64,000 bases of DNA, taken from NCBI RefSeq assembly GCF_025642155.1, contig NZ_CP106798.1, positions 6,696,001 through 6,760,000 of the forward strand, read 5' to 3'. Origin of the DNA: Streptomyces sp. HUAS 15-9 (GTDB taxonomy: Bacteria; Actinomycetota; Actinomycetes; Streptomycetales; Streptomycetaceae). The notes under the pieces were generated by a model that did not search any database, was not told the origin of the DNA, and saw only the letters and a list, made by a program, of their open reading frames with translations. A program made the translations under genes and the position numbers. Shown piece after piece: positions 14,740 to 22,526 of this stretch (position 1 is the first letter of the stretch; every line of letters begins with the position of its first letter).

Positions 14740-15756
14740 TCACAGCAACCGCGCCGGAGCCCCGTCCTCGTCCCCGTCGGCCGGAAGCGGTGCCGTATCG
14801 CCCTCCGCCGACCGGAGTTCGACCATTCCGGGCGGACCAGGCGTGACCGAGCCGACCGTCGTGGCCAGGCGTCCATTGCGCCGGCCCCGTAGCGCGGTCA
14901 GCGCCATGGCCTCCGCCGCGGGGTCGACCACCAGGCAGACACAGCCCGCGCCGGCCGCGTACAGGGGGTCGAGTCCCAGGACGTCGAACGCCTCCCGGGC
15001 GCCGTAGGGCACCGGCAGCGCGGCCTCGTCGACCCGTACCGCGTGCCCCGAGCGTCCCGCGAACTCCCGCAGCACCGCGGCGAGTCCGCCCTCGGCGACC
15101 ATCCCGGCCGCCCGCAGCGCGCCCGGCGGCAGTGCCGTACGGACCGCCTCGACCAGTCCGCCGAGCGGAGCCACGTCGCTGGGCACGTGGTACTCGAAGC
15201 CGAGCCCGGCGCGCAGCGACAGCACATGCACCGCATGGCTGCCCAGCGGCGCGGAGACGAGGATCCGGTCACCCGGGCGCAGCGTGCCGGGGTCCGGCGG
15301 CGGGTGTGTGAACACCCCGAACCCCGTTGCCGTGAGGGCGAGTCGGTCGACCTCACCGGCCCGTACGACCCGCGCGTCCACCGCCGCGACCCGTACCCCG
15401 GCCTCCTCCACCGCCTCCCGCACGGACTGCGCGGCACGGTGCAGCAGCGCGGTCGGCAGCCCCGCCTCCACGACGGCGGCCAGGGCCAGCCGACGCGGCG
15501 TCGCACCGGCGACCACCAGTGCGTTGACGGCCGCGCACACCGCGAGCCGCCCGATGTCGCCGTTGCCGAAGAACGGCGGGTCCACCACGGACGTCACGGT
15601 GCGCAGGGCGAGCGGCGCGGGACCCGGCTCTTGGACGGGTTCGGGATCGTAGAGATCGCCCAGCGCCGAGACGAAGACTCGGGTCGGTGACATGGCGCCG
15701 CGCTCGTCGCGCAGCGCCACCTGGCCCACGGGCAGGGGAACGTCGTCCCGCAGCAA
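14740..15756 (-). CDS. HypE-like / AIR-synthase-related protein
   Basis: A 338-residue protein of the AIR synthase (PurM/SelD/ThiL/HypE) fold. The segment PPFFGNGDIGRLAVCAAVNAL near residues 60-80, followed by VAGATPRRLALAAVVEAGLP, matches the HypE pattern (GGDIGKLAVHGTVNDL, then ARPxxLSxxxxxEEG). C-terminal pieces GMVAEGGLAAVL and DPLYAAGAGCVCLVV match the substrate-side domain. HypE uses ATP to dehydrate a protein thiocarboxamide to a thiocyanate in NiFe-hydrogenase maturation; its conserved C-terminal PRIC-type Cys tail is absent here (the end is DEDGAPARLL). No hydrogenase gene is nearby. An ATP-dependent dehydration or kinase-like step in the pathway is possible. The TTG start at 15756 has AAAGGGGGG 6 bases upstream. 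It is divergent from the amidase gene. Confidence 0.75.
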   Translation of the reverse strand: MLRDDVPLPVGQVALRDERGAMSPTRVFVSALGDLYDPEPVQEPGPAPLALRTVTSVVDPPFFGNGDIGRLAVCAAVNALVVAGATPRRLALAAVVEAGLPTALLHRAAQSVREAVEEAGVRVAAVDARVVRAGEVDRLALTATGFGVFTHPPPDPGTLRPGDRILVSAPLGSHAVHVLSLRAGLGFEYHVPSDVAPLGGLVEAVRTALPPGALRAAGMVAEGGLAAVLREFAGRSGHAVRVDEAALPVPYGAREAFDVLGLDPLYAAGAGCVCLVVDPAAEAMALTALRGRRNGRLATTVGSVTPGPPGMVELRSAEGDTAPLPADGDEDGAPARLL

Positions 15757-15873
15757 GGAAATCCCCCCTTTCCGGACCCGGGAACGCGGCGGTCGGTCTC
15801 ACCACCAGTCTGGGTCAGTCTGCCCCCGCGTCACCGTCACGGTAGCCCGGGAAATCACGGACAACCCGCAGGC

Positions 15874-15944
15874 AGGGGTGGCGATTCAGGGGTGTTGAGG
15901 GGTCCGGCAAGGGGGACTGTCCGGGCGGTCGCCGTTCCTAGGGT
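15874..15944 (+). promoter_or_regulatory. AGGGG-array promoter of the amidase-thioesterase genes
   Basis: AGGGGT occurs at 15874, 15888 and 15898, and AGGGGG at 15910. The last three are spaced 10 and 12 bp. A -10-like TAGGGT lies at 15939-15944, 23 bases after the last repeat. The same order and spacing recur at 58017-58072, and a two-copy version at 18276-18330. No TTGACA-like -35 is present, so activation by a protein binding the repeats is expected. Confidence 0.65.
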
Positions 15945-15990
15945 CGAAGACCCGGAGGGCCCGGGCAGCAGGCGGATCTACGGAGCGGCC

Positions 15991-17481
15991 ATGGTGGACG
16001 TCAGCACGCGGACGGAGCGGATGGAACGGCAGCAGGCCGCCGCCGACCGGCTCGACGAGCGGCTCGGGGTGTTCGTGCGCCGCTTCGACATCTCTCGTGC
16101 GGAACCGGCCGGTTCCGGCCCGCTGCGGGGCGTCACCCTCGGCGTGAAGGACGTCTTCGCCACCCGTGAGGCGGTCCCCACGGCACACAGCAGGGTGTAC
16201 GACGCCGACTGGCACCGTGGCCGCGACGCCGTGGCCGTACGACGTCTGCGGGACGCCGGAGCCGTACCGCTGGGCCTGACCACCGCCGCCGAGCACGCCC
16301 TGGGCCGCCCCGACCCGGCCCTGCCGTTCCCCGTGCCGCGCAACCCCTGGGACCCGGACCGCTACCCCGGCGGCTCCAGCAGCGGCAGCGCCGCCGGTCT
16401 CGTCAACGGCCTGTTCGACGTCGGCCTGGGCACCGACACCGGCGGCAGCATCCGTATCCCCGCAGCCCTGTGCGGCGTCACCGGCGTCAAGCCCACCCAC
16501 GGCCTAGTCCCGACCGCCGGCTGCCACCCCCTCGCGCCCGGCCTCGACACCGTCGGCACCCTGGCCCGTACCGTCCGCGAAGCGGCCCGCGCCCTCGGCG
16601 TCGCCGCCGCCTGGGACAGCCCCGAGCCCGCCTGGCGAGCCGACCTGGACGGTATCCGCGTCGGCGTCCCCGACCGCGCCCTGGAGGAGTCCGGGCAGCT
16701 GTCCCCACAGTGCCGCGAGGCCTTCGACACCGCCCTCGAAGCCCTCCGTGACCAGGGCGCGAAGATCGTTAGCGTCGAACTCCCCGAGCTGTACCCGCTG
16801 TTCGCCGCCCAGCTCATCACCCTGCTGGCCGAGGGCTTCGAACGGCACGGCGCCGGGCTGCGCGGCCGCTGGGACGAGTACGGGCGGCCGTTCAGGCGCA
16901 CCCTGGTGCTCGGCGGCCTGATCCCCGCCTCCGTGTACGTCCACGCGCAACGCGTCCGCACCTGGGGCGCCGGCGCGCTGCGCGGCCGCCTCGACGGACT
17001 CGACGCCCTCGCCACCCCCACCTGGCCCACCGCCGCCCCCCGCTACGACGACCCCGCCGGCCTGGCCACCGTGTCCTGGCTGCCCAGCCTGTGGAGCGCC
17101 GTCGGCTTCCCGGCCGTGGCCCTGCCGATGGGCTTCGACACCGCCGGACTGCCGCTGTCCCTGCAACTGGCCGGCGCCCCCGGCACCGACCGCGCCCTGC
17201 TCGCCGTGGCCGACGCCTACCAGCAGGGCACCGACTGGCATCTGCGCACCCCAGCCCCGCTCCCCGCCACGCCGCCCGCCCCCGTCGCCCTGCCGCAGGG
17301 CGCACCCTCCGAGGCGGAGACCCGCCGGCAGCTGGGCGCGGCACTGCACCGGGCCGGAGTACCCGTCCCCGAAGCCGAACTCGCCGAGTTCGCCGGGCAG
17401 TGGCAGCTCACCGAAATGCTCTTCGGATTCCTGCCGGAACTCCGTGACCCGGCACACGAGATGGACCAAGACGAGAACTGA
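15991..17481 (+). CDS. amidase-signature family hydrolase
   Basis: A 496-residue enzyme with the complete amidase signature: Lys53 in LGVKDVF, Ser129 in PGGSSSGSAAG and nucleophile Ser153 in GTDTGGSIRIP. The 76- and 24-residue spacings fit the Ser-cisSer-Lys triad. Family members hydrolyse amides to acid and ammonia or move ammonia between amides. It is cytoplasmic, with no signal peptide. ATG 15991 is chosen because GGAG precedes it by 5 bases and the AGGGG-array promoter lies just upstream; the frame is open from 15892 but that extension would start inside the promoter. The C-terminus carries ~80 extra residues (Pro/Ala linker and an acidic helical tail). It is co-transcribed with the type II thioesterase (10-base gap). 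The substrate could be a side-chain or terminal carboxamide of the product; unknown. Confidence 0.9.
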   Translation: MVDVSTRTERMERQQAAADRLDERLGVFVRRFDISRAEPAGSGPLRGVTLGVKDVFATREAVPTAHSRVYDADWHRGRDAVAVRRLRDAGAVPLGLTTAAEHALGRPDPALPFPVPRNPWDPDRYPGGSSSGSAAGLVNGLFDVGLGTDTGGSIRIPAALCGVTGVKPTHGLVPTAGCHPLAPGLDTVGTLARTVREAARALGVAAAWDSPEPAWRADLDGIRVGVPDRALEESGQLSPQCREAFDTALEALRDQGAKIVSVELPELYPLFAAQLITLLAEGFERHGAGLRGRWDEYGRPFRRTLVLGGLIPASVYVHAQRVRTWGAGALRGRLDGLDALATPTWPTAAPRYDDPAGLATVSWLPSLWSAVGFPAVALPMGFDTAGLPLSLQLAGAPGTDRALLAVADAYQQGTDWHLRTPAPLPATPPAPVALPQGAPSEAETRRQLGAALHRAGVPVPEAELAEFAGQWQLTEMLFGFLPELRDPAHEMDQDEN

Positions 17482-17491
17482 GGTACTCCTC

Positions 17492-18277
17492 ATGACGACG
17501 CAGCAGAGCCCGGTGCCGACCACCGCGGAAAGTGCCTGGATTCGCCGCTACCACCCCGCCGTCGCCGACGCTCCCCGTCTGATCTGCTTTCCGCACGCGG
17601 GCGGTTCGGCGAGTTTCTATTTCCCGGTCGCCAAGGAGCTGACCCCCGGGATCGACGTCCTGGTCGTGCAATATCCGGGCCGTCAGGAACGCCGTAGGGA
17701 ACCCCTCATCGACAACGTCCCGGAACTGGCCCGGCTCGCCTTCGAGGAACTGCGCCACTACGCCGACCGGCCGCTGTACCTGTTCGGCCACAGCATGGGC
17801 GCCACCGTCGCCTTCGAGATCGCCCGCCGCTTCCGGGACGCCGGACTCCCGGCCCCCGCCCGGCTGTTCGCCTCCGCCCGCCGCGCCCCCTCCCGCACCC
17901 GCGACGACCGCGTCCACACCCGCGACGACGAGGGCGTCATCAGGGAACTGCGCAGGCTGAGCGGCACCGACGACCGGGTCCTGGGCAACGAGGAGATCAT
18001 GCGGCTCGCGCTGCCCGCGATCCGCAACGACTACAAGGCCGTGGAGACCTATCGCGTCGACCGCGGAGTGAGTGTCGACTGCCCCGTCACCGTCCTGATC
18101 GGCGACACCGACCCCAACACCACCCTCGACGAGGCCCACGCCTGGGCCGGGCACACCACCGCCGACTGCGAGGTGCAGTCGTTTCCCGGCGGCCATTTCT
18201 ACCTCGCCGACCGGCAGCGCGAGGTGCTCGACGCCATCACCTCGCGGATAGCCGCCACCGCCACGGTCCGAGGATAG
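17492..18277 (+). CDS. type II thioesterase
   Basis: A 261-residue alpha/beta hydrolase of the stand-alone thioesterase class found beside PKS and NRPS genes. Markers are LICFPHAGGSASFYFP at the N-terminus, QYPGRQERRREP, the nucleophile Ser101 in GHSMGA, an Asp in IGDTDP and the catalytic His in FPGGHFYL. Such enzymes clear stalled or wrongly primed acyl groups from carrier proteins. ATG 17492 follows the amidase stop by 10 bases, with GAGGTACTCCTC as a weak ribosome binding site. Because the PKS has no integrated TE, a role in product release cannot be excluded. The stop TAG overlaps the first AGGGGT of the next promoter. Confidence 0.93.
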   Translation: MTTQQSPVPTTAESAWIRRYHPAVADAPRLICFPHAGGSASFYFPVAKELTPGIDVLVVQYPGRQERRREPLIDNVPELARLAFEELRHYADRPLYLFGHSMGATVAFEIARRFRDAGLPAPARLFASARRAPSRTRDDRVHTRDDEGVIRELRRLSGTDDRVLGNEEIMRLALPAIRNDYKAVETYRVDRGVSVDCPVTVLIGDTDPNTTLDEAHAWAGHTTADCEVQSFPGGHFYLADRQREVLDAITSRIAATATVRG

Positions 18278-18330
18278 GGGTGACCTCGCCCGGACTAGGG
18301 GTCCGCACCGCGACCACCCGCATCTAGCGT
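18276..18330 (+). promoter_or_regulatory. AGGGGT-repeat promoter upstream of the starter-unit and PKS genes
   Basis: AGGGGT is at 18276-18281, overlapping the thioesterase stop, and again at 18297-18302. TAGCGT at 18325-18330 follows the second copy after exactly 22 bases. The promoter at 58017-58072 has the same 22-base gap to TAGCAT. It probably drives the long operon from 18394 into the PKS genes. Confidence 0.65.
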
Positions 18331-18393
18331 GAAGTTCACCGCCGCCACGAATTCTCCTTTTTCGTGGCCAGAGGACAGGAATAGGGAATAGCC

Positions 18394-19206
18394 GTGAGTC
18401 GAATAGCGTGGAAGACGCTGAGCAGCGGAGAGCGCGAAGGTCTCCTGCTGGCGGTCGACTTCGTCGCGGGAAGCCGCGCGCCGGCCCAATTCGCCGACCT
18501 CGCCCCGCTCCTCGAACCGCCGCTCACCCTCTGGGCGAGCCGCCCCCCGGGCCCCGACGACCAGGTCCCGCCCACCGGAAACGCCTACCTCGACTGGTGG
18601 CTGGGCGAAGTACGAGCCTCCGGCACCCCGGTGGAGGCGGTACTCGGCTACTGCGCCGGCGGCGTCTTCGCGGCCGCCCTGGCCGAGCGCATCGCCTACT
18701 GGCAGCCCGCCCCCCGGCTCATCCTGCTCGACCCCGAACTCCCCGCGACGAGCGGCCTGTACGACGACTTCCACACCGCGGGCGACTCCCTCGCCGCGCT
18801 GCTCACCCCCGCCGAACTCGACGCGTTCCACGCCCGCGGCGAAGCCCTCGAGGCACAGTACGGAGGCGACCGGCTCCCGGTCGTCGGACGCGAACTGGCC
18901 GACACCTTCACCACCGCCGTGGCCACCGCGGCGGACCGGCTCGACCTGGACGAGGACATCCGCGACGAACTCTCCGGCGCCTTCGTCTCCCTGGTCTCCT
19001 ACCTCACCGCGGCCACCACCCTCAGCCCGCTGCCCGCCTGGAGCACCGCCACGGCCCTCACCACGACCCCGCCGGACCAGCCCGTCGGCCACGAACACCG
19101 GGTCCCCGTCGCCCACGACGACCTCCTGCGCTCCACCGAGACCGCGCGGGCGCTGGAACGGCTGCTGGCCGAGTCGCCCGTCGCCGCGACCGGCAAGGCC
19201 GGGTGA
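18394..19206 (+). CDS. thioesterase-fold protein with Cys nucleophile; candidate carrier-to-carrier acyltransferase
   Basis: A 270-residue protein of the alpha/beta hydrolase thioesterase type, but its nucleophile elbow is GYCAGG with Cys87 where thioesterases have Ser. A candidate Asp lies in LILLDPELP and a candidate His in VAHDDLLRS. Cys-nucleophile relatives such as SyrC and CmaE do not hydrolyse; they move aminoacyl groups from one carrier protein to another. The neighbouring A-PCP protein (start 3 bases after this stop) and free-standing ACP fit that role: donor PCP to acceptor ACP or first PKS module. It is a paralogue of 58144-59001 (shared AxLGxCAGxVxAAALAER and LDPEL/FDPEL segments). 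The GTG start has AGGGAAT upstream. The shuttle function is inferred. Confidence 0.7.
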   Translation: MSRIAWKTLSSGEREGLLLAVDFVAGSRAPAQFADLAPLLEPPLTLWASRPPGPDDQVPPTGNAYLDWWLGEVRASGTPVEAVLGYCAGGVFAAALAERIAYWQPAPRLILLDPELPATSGLYDDFHTAGDSLAALLTPAELDAFHARGEALEAQYGGDRLPVVGRELADTFTTAVATAADRLDLDEDIRDELSGAFVSLVSYLTAATTLSPLPAWSTATALTTTPPDQPVGHEHRVPVAHDDLLRSTETARALERLLAESPVAATGKAG

Positions 19207-19209
19207 CCG

Positions 19210-21042
19210 ATGGTGACGACGACCACCGCCGCTGCAACGGCGGCTGTCGCTGCCGCTGCCGCTGCCGCTGCCGTTCCGGTGCCCGGTCGCCCGGCGACGG
19301 AGCCCGCGGGCTGCCCCGACCACCCCACCCTGCTCCCCGCCCTCTTCGCCGAGCAGGCCCGCCGTACCCCGGACGCCCCCGCCCTCGTCGACGGCGACAC
19401 CATCGTCACCTACCGCGAACTCGCCGAGCGGTCGGCTCAGTTGGCCCACCATCTGATCTCCCTCGGCCTCGGTCCGGAGGACATCGTCGCGGTCGGCATG
19501 CGGCGCGGCGCGGAGCTCGTCGCCGCCTTCCTCGCCGTACTCAAGGCCGGTGCCGCCTATCTGCCGCTCGACCTGCAGAACCCGCCACAGCGCCTCGCCC
19601 TCATGACCGAGGACGCCCGCCCGGCCGCCCTGATCACCCGCACGGGCAGCGCCGCCCCGGCCGGAACCGCGGCCATCGTCCTCCTCGACGACGCCGCCAC
19701 GCGCGCCGAGATCGCCGCCGCCCCCACCACCGACCCCCGGGACACCGACCGCGTCCGGCCGCTGCACCCCGACCACCCCGCGTACGTCATCTACACCTCC
19801 GGCTCCACGGGCCGCCCCAAGGGTGTCGTCGTCACCCACCGCCCGCTCGCCGCCTACCTCGGCTACGCCCGCGGCACCTACCCGAGCGCCGCCCGCACCA
19901 CCCTGCTGCACTCCTCCGTCGCCTTCGACATGACGGTCACCACCCTGTACGCGCCCCTCACCAGCGGCGGCACCATCCGCATCGGATCACTGGAGGAACC
20001 GGGCCCCAGCCCCGCCCTCCTCAAGGTGACGCCGTCGCACATGGCCCTGCTCGCCACGCTCCCGCCACAGGCGGCACCCACCGAACAACTCGTCGTCGGC
20101 GGCGAACTCCTGCTCTCCGAGACCGTCGAAGCCTTCCGCGCCCGCCACCCCCACGTCACCGTCCTCAACGAGTACGGCCCCACCGAGGCCACCGTCGGCT
20201 GCTGCGTGCACGCCGTCCACCCCGGTGACCACCTCCCGTCCGGCGCCGTCGCCATCGGCCGGCCCACCTGGACCAGCGAACTCCGCGTCCTGGACGGGCA
20301 GTTGCGCTCCACCGACGACGGGGAGCTGTACATCGCGGGCGGCCAGCTGGCCCGCGGTTATCTGCGCCGCCCCGCCCTCACCGCGGAACGCTTCGTCGCC
20401 GACCCGTACGGCCCGCCCGGCACCCGCATGTACCGCACGGGAGACCGTGTGCGCCGCGCCCCCGACGGCACCCTCTCCTTCCTCGGCCGCCTCGACGGCC
20501 AGGTCAAGATCCGCGGCTACCGCGTCGAACTCGGCGAGATCGAGTCGGCCCTGCTGCGTCACCCCGCCGTCTCCCGCACCGCCGTCACCGTCCACCGGAC
20601 CGGCACCGGCGACACCCACCTCGTCGCCTACATCGTCCCGGCCGGTGCGACGATGCCCGACGGTTCGTCGCTGAAGGCACACCTCGCGGACACCCTCCCC
20701 GACTACATGGTGCCCAGCGCCTTCCTCACCCTCGACACCCTGCCCCTGAACGCCAACGGCAAGCTGGAGACGGACCGCCTCCCGGCCCCCGACTTCGCCG
20801 CCGTCACCACGTACCAGGCGCCCGAAACCCCCGAACAGACCCTCCTGTGCGACCTGTTCGCCACCTTCTCCGGCGCCGCCAAGGCCGGCCTCGACGACGA
20901 CTTCTTCGCCCTGGGCGGCACCAGCCTGGGCGCTGCCCAGGTCGCCAACAAGGCCCGCAGGCAAGGCATCCGCATCGGCCTCCAGGACATCGCCGACCAC
21001 CGCACGGTGCGCCGCCTGAGCGAGGCACTCGCCGCGCACTGA
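19210..21042 (+). CDS. free-standing NRPS adenylation-PCP didomain protein
   Basis: A 610-residue protein with a complete adenylation domain: VLKAGAAYLPLDL (A2), YTSGSTGRPKG near 195-205 (A3), FDMTVTTLYAPL (A4), NEYGPTEATVG (A5), YRTGDRVRR (A7), GQVKIRGYRVELGEIE (A8) and NANGK (A10). A PCP follows with LGGTSLG, Ser572. There is no condensation or TE domain. Reading the specificity pocket by eye gives D-M-T-K-V-G-E-G-C-K, closest to the published Asn/Asp-type codes (for example DLTKLGEVGK for Asn), so an Asn/Asp-like alpha-amino acid is a tentative prediction. It would load the starter amino acid on its own PCP for modification or transfer. The N-terminus has an Ala-rich linker of ~30 residues. 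It overlaps nothing but lies 3 bases from the upstream gene. Confidence 0.9.
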   Translation: MVTTTTAAATAAVAAAAAAAAVPVPGRPATEPAGCPDHPTLLPALFAEQARRTPDAPALVDGDTIVTYRELAERSAQLAHHLISLGLGPEDIVAVGMRRGAELVAAFLAVLKAGAAYLPLDLQNPPQRLALMTEDARPAALITRTGSAAPAGTAAIVLLDDAATRAEIAAAPTTDPRDTDRVRPLHPDHPAYVIYTSGSTGRPKGVVVTHRPLAAYLGYARGTYPSAARTTLLHSSVAFDMTVTTLYAPLTSGGTIRIGSLEEPGPSPALLKVTPSHMALLATLPPQAAPTEQLVVGGELLLSETVEAFRARHPHVTVLNEYGPTEATVGCCVHAVHPGDHLPSGAVAIGRPTWTSELRVLDGQLRSTDDGELYIAGGQLARGYLRRPALTAERFVADPYGPPGTRMYRTGDRVRRAPDGTLSFLGRLDGQVKIRGYRVELGEIESALLRHPAVSRTAVTVHRTGTGDTHLVAYIVPAGATMPDGSSLKAHLADTLPDYMVPSAFLTLDTLPLNANGKLETDRLPAPDFAAVTTYQAPETPEQTLLCDLFATFSGAAKAGLDDDFFALGGTSLGAAQVANKARRQGIRIGLQDIADHRTVRRLSEALAAH

Positions 21043-21060
21043 CCCACACGACATGCACCA

Positions 21061-21120
21061 CAACCAGCACCACAACAGGCACCACAACAGGCACCACAAC
21101 AGGCACCAGAACAAGCACCA
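21061..21120 (+). repeat. five tandem 12-bp repeats before the methyltransferase gene
   Basis: Units of 12 bp (CAACAGGCACCA three times, flanked by CAACCAGCACCA and GAACAAGCACCA) fill the gap between the A-PCP and methyltransferase genes. They end 15 bases before the methyltransferase ATG, and the methyltransferase ribosome binding site (GGAG) follows them. The unit length is a multiple of three, and a short frame from an ATG at 21053 reads His/Asn/Arg-rich, but it is not a recognised peptide. Confidence 0.85.
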
Positions 21121-21135
21121 GGAATTGGAGACACG

Positions 21136-22167
21136 ATGGAGCTGCTGCAGCTCGCCGGCATGGGCTGGATCTCCCGGTCCCTCGGCGTGGCCGCCCGCCT
21201 GGGCATCGCCGACCACCTCGCCGAGGGCCCCAAGTCGCCCGCTCGACTCGCCGAGTTGACCGACGCCGACCCGGACGGCGTGCTCTACCTGCTGCGCGTC
21301 CTGGGCATCGTCGGCGTCTTCCACGAACGCGAGGACGGCACCTTCGAGCAGACCGACACCTCGGAGCGGATGCGCGACGACCACCCGCAGTCCATGCGCT
21401 ACTGGTGCGTCCTGGGCGGCGAGATGTACTACGACGTCTGGCGCGACCTGCTCACCACCGTCAAGACCGGAAAGCCCGCCTCACGCTCCGAGTACGGCGA
21501 GTCCATCTACGCCTACATGGACAAGGACACGGACGCCGGCGAGGTCTACGACAAGGCCATGGCCGACATCACCCGCCCCGCGGCCGCCGAACTCGCCCGT
21601 GACTTCGACTTCTCCCGGATCTCCAAGGTCATCGACGTCGGCGGCGGCACCGGCCACCTCCTCAAGGGCATCCTCGCCGCCCACACCGACATCCACGGCA
21701 CCGTCGCCGAACGCGCCGACGTCGCCAAGCGCGGCGCCCAGCTCCTCGACGAGTCCGGCGACAAGGACCTGATCCGCCGGCTCTCCTTCACCGAGGCCGA
21801 CTTCTTCGAGGAGGTCCCGAGCGGCGCCGACGCCTACTTCCTCAAGAACGTCCTGCACAACTGGAGCCCCGACAGCAGCACCCGCATCCTCAAGACGGTC
21901 CAGCGGGCCATGGCACGCACCGTCGAGGAGTCCGAGGGACTCGCCGCCGAACCCGTCCTCTTCGTCATCGAGCCGCTCCTCGGCCACGACAACGCCTCCG
22001 CGATCCGCTCGCTGTTCCAGATGGTGGTCTGCGAGGAGGGCACGCGCATCCGGTCCGAGGAGGACATGCGCAGGCAGGCCGAGGGCGCCGGCCTCGAAGT
22101 GCGGTCGATCCGCAATCTCTCCACCGAGCACAGCGTCGTCGAGTGCGTCCTCGCGACCCGCGACTGA
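21136..22167 (+). CDS. SAM-dependent O-methyltransferase (Methyltransf_2 type)
   Basis: A 343-residue enzyme. An N-terminal helical dimerisation domain (LGVAARLGIADHLAEGP, LYLLRVLGIVGVF) precedes a Rossmann SAM-binding domain with VIDVGGGTGHLL. The catalytic-base region reads FLKNVLHNWSPD, the His of the LHDW-type motif in this family. Family members methylate hydroxyl groups on small molecules such as polyketides and phenols. The ATG at 21136 follows TTGGAGACACG. Its place between the A-PCP and ACP genes suggests it acts on the starter unit, perhaps while carrier-bound, but a late tailoring step is also possible. Confidence 0.9.
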   Translation: MELLQLAGMGWISRSLGVAARLGIADHLAEGPKSPARLAELTDADPDGVLYLLRVLGIVGVFHEREDGTFEQTDTSERMRDDHPQSMRYWCVLGGEMYYDVWRDLLTTVKTGKPASRSEYGESIYAYMDKDTDAGEVYDKAMADITRPAAAELARDFDFSRISKVIDVGGGTGHLLKGILAAHTDIHGTVAERADVAKRGAQLLDESGDKDLIRRLSFTEADFFEEVPSGADAYFLKNVLHNWSPDSSTRILKTVQRAMARTVEESEGLAAEPVLFVIEPLLGHDNASAIRSLFQMVVCEEGTRIRSEEDMRRQAEGAGLEVRSIRNLSTEHSVVECVLATRD

Positions 22168-22219
22168 CCCACCCCGCCGACCGGCATCCCCACCCGCCTC
22201 CAGAGAGGACCAACCCGCC

Positions 22220-22471
22220 ATGTGGGACGACCAGTTCGAGGGCCTCGTCCGCCCCCACCTCGGCTTCCTCCCCGAGGACGCCCCCTTCACCCAGGACCTC
22301 GACCTGCGCGACGCGGGCCTCGACTCGCTCGGCATCGTCGACCTGCTCATAGAGATCGAGAACACCTACGAGGTCAAGTTCACCGACGACGCCCTGTCCA
22401 TGGAGACGTTCAGCACGCCGGGCGCGCTCTGGCGCACGCTGTCCGGCCTGCGCGCCGCAGCCGTGAGCTGA
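22220..22471 (+). CDS. free-standing acyl carrier protein
   Basis: An 83-residue carrier protein with the phosphopantetheine site Ser36 in AGLDSLG and an acidic, helical body ([16 protein letters not shown]). It lies 55 bases upstream of the first PKS gene and downstream of the methyltransferase gene. With the A-PCP protein and the Cys-nucleophile protein it completes a set for transferring an activated amino acid onto a discrete ACP, from which the KS of module 1 could be primed. The ATG at 22220 is preceded by GAGAGGA at a slightly long distance. Confidence 0.92.
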   Translation: MWDDQFEGLVRPHLGFLPEDAPFTQDLDLRDAGLDSLGIVDLLIEIENTYEVKFTDDALSMETFSTPGALWRTLSGLRAAAVS

Positions 22472-22526
22472 CCCCTCATCCCCATCCAGCCTCCCTCCCG
22501 CTCCTCTCCCACAGGTGGACGACCGC

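Noticed and set aside
14740..15756. PurM (AIR synthase) or SelD
   Set aside because: The N-terminal pattern matches HypE better, and no purine or selenium genes are nearby. The Gly-rich and Cys/Sec features of SelD are missing.
21061..21120. CRISPR-like array
   Set aside because: Repeat units are 12 bp and directly adjacent, without spacers; there are no cas genes.
21053..21259. Small upstream frame MHHNQ... reading His/Asn/Arg repeats before the methyltransferase gene
   Set aside because: The composition follows from the 12-bp tandem repeat, there is no ribosome binding site, and the frame runs into the methyltransferase gene out of register.
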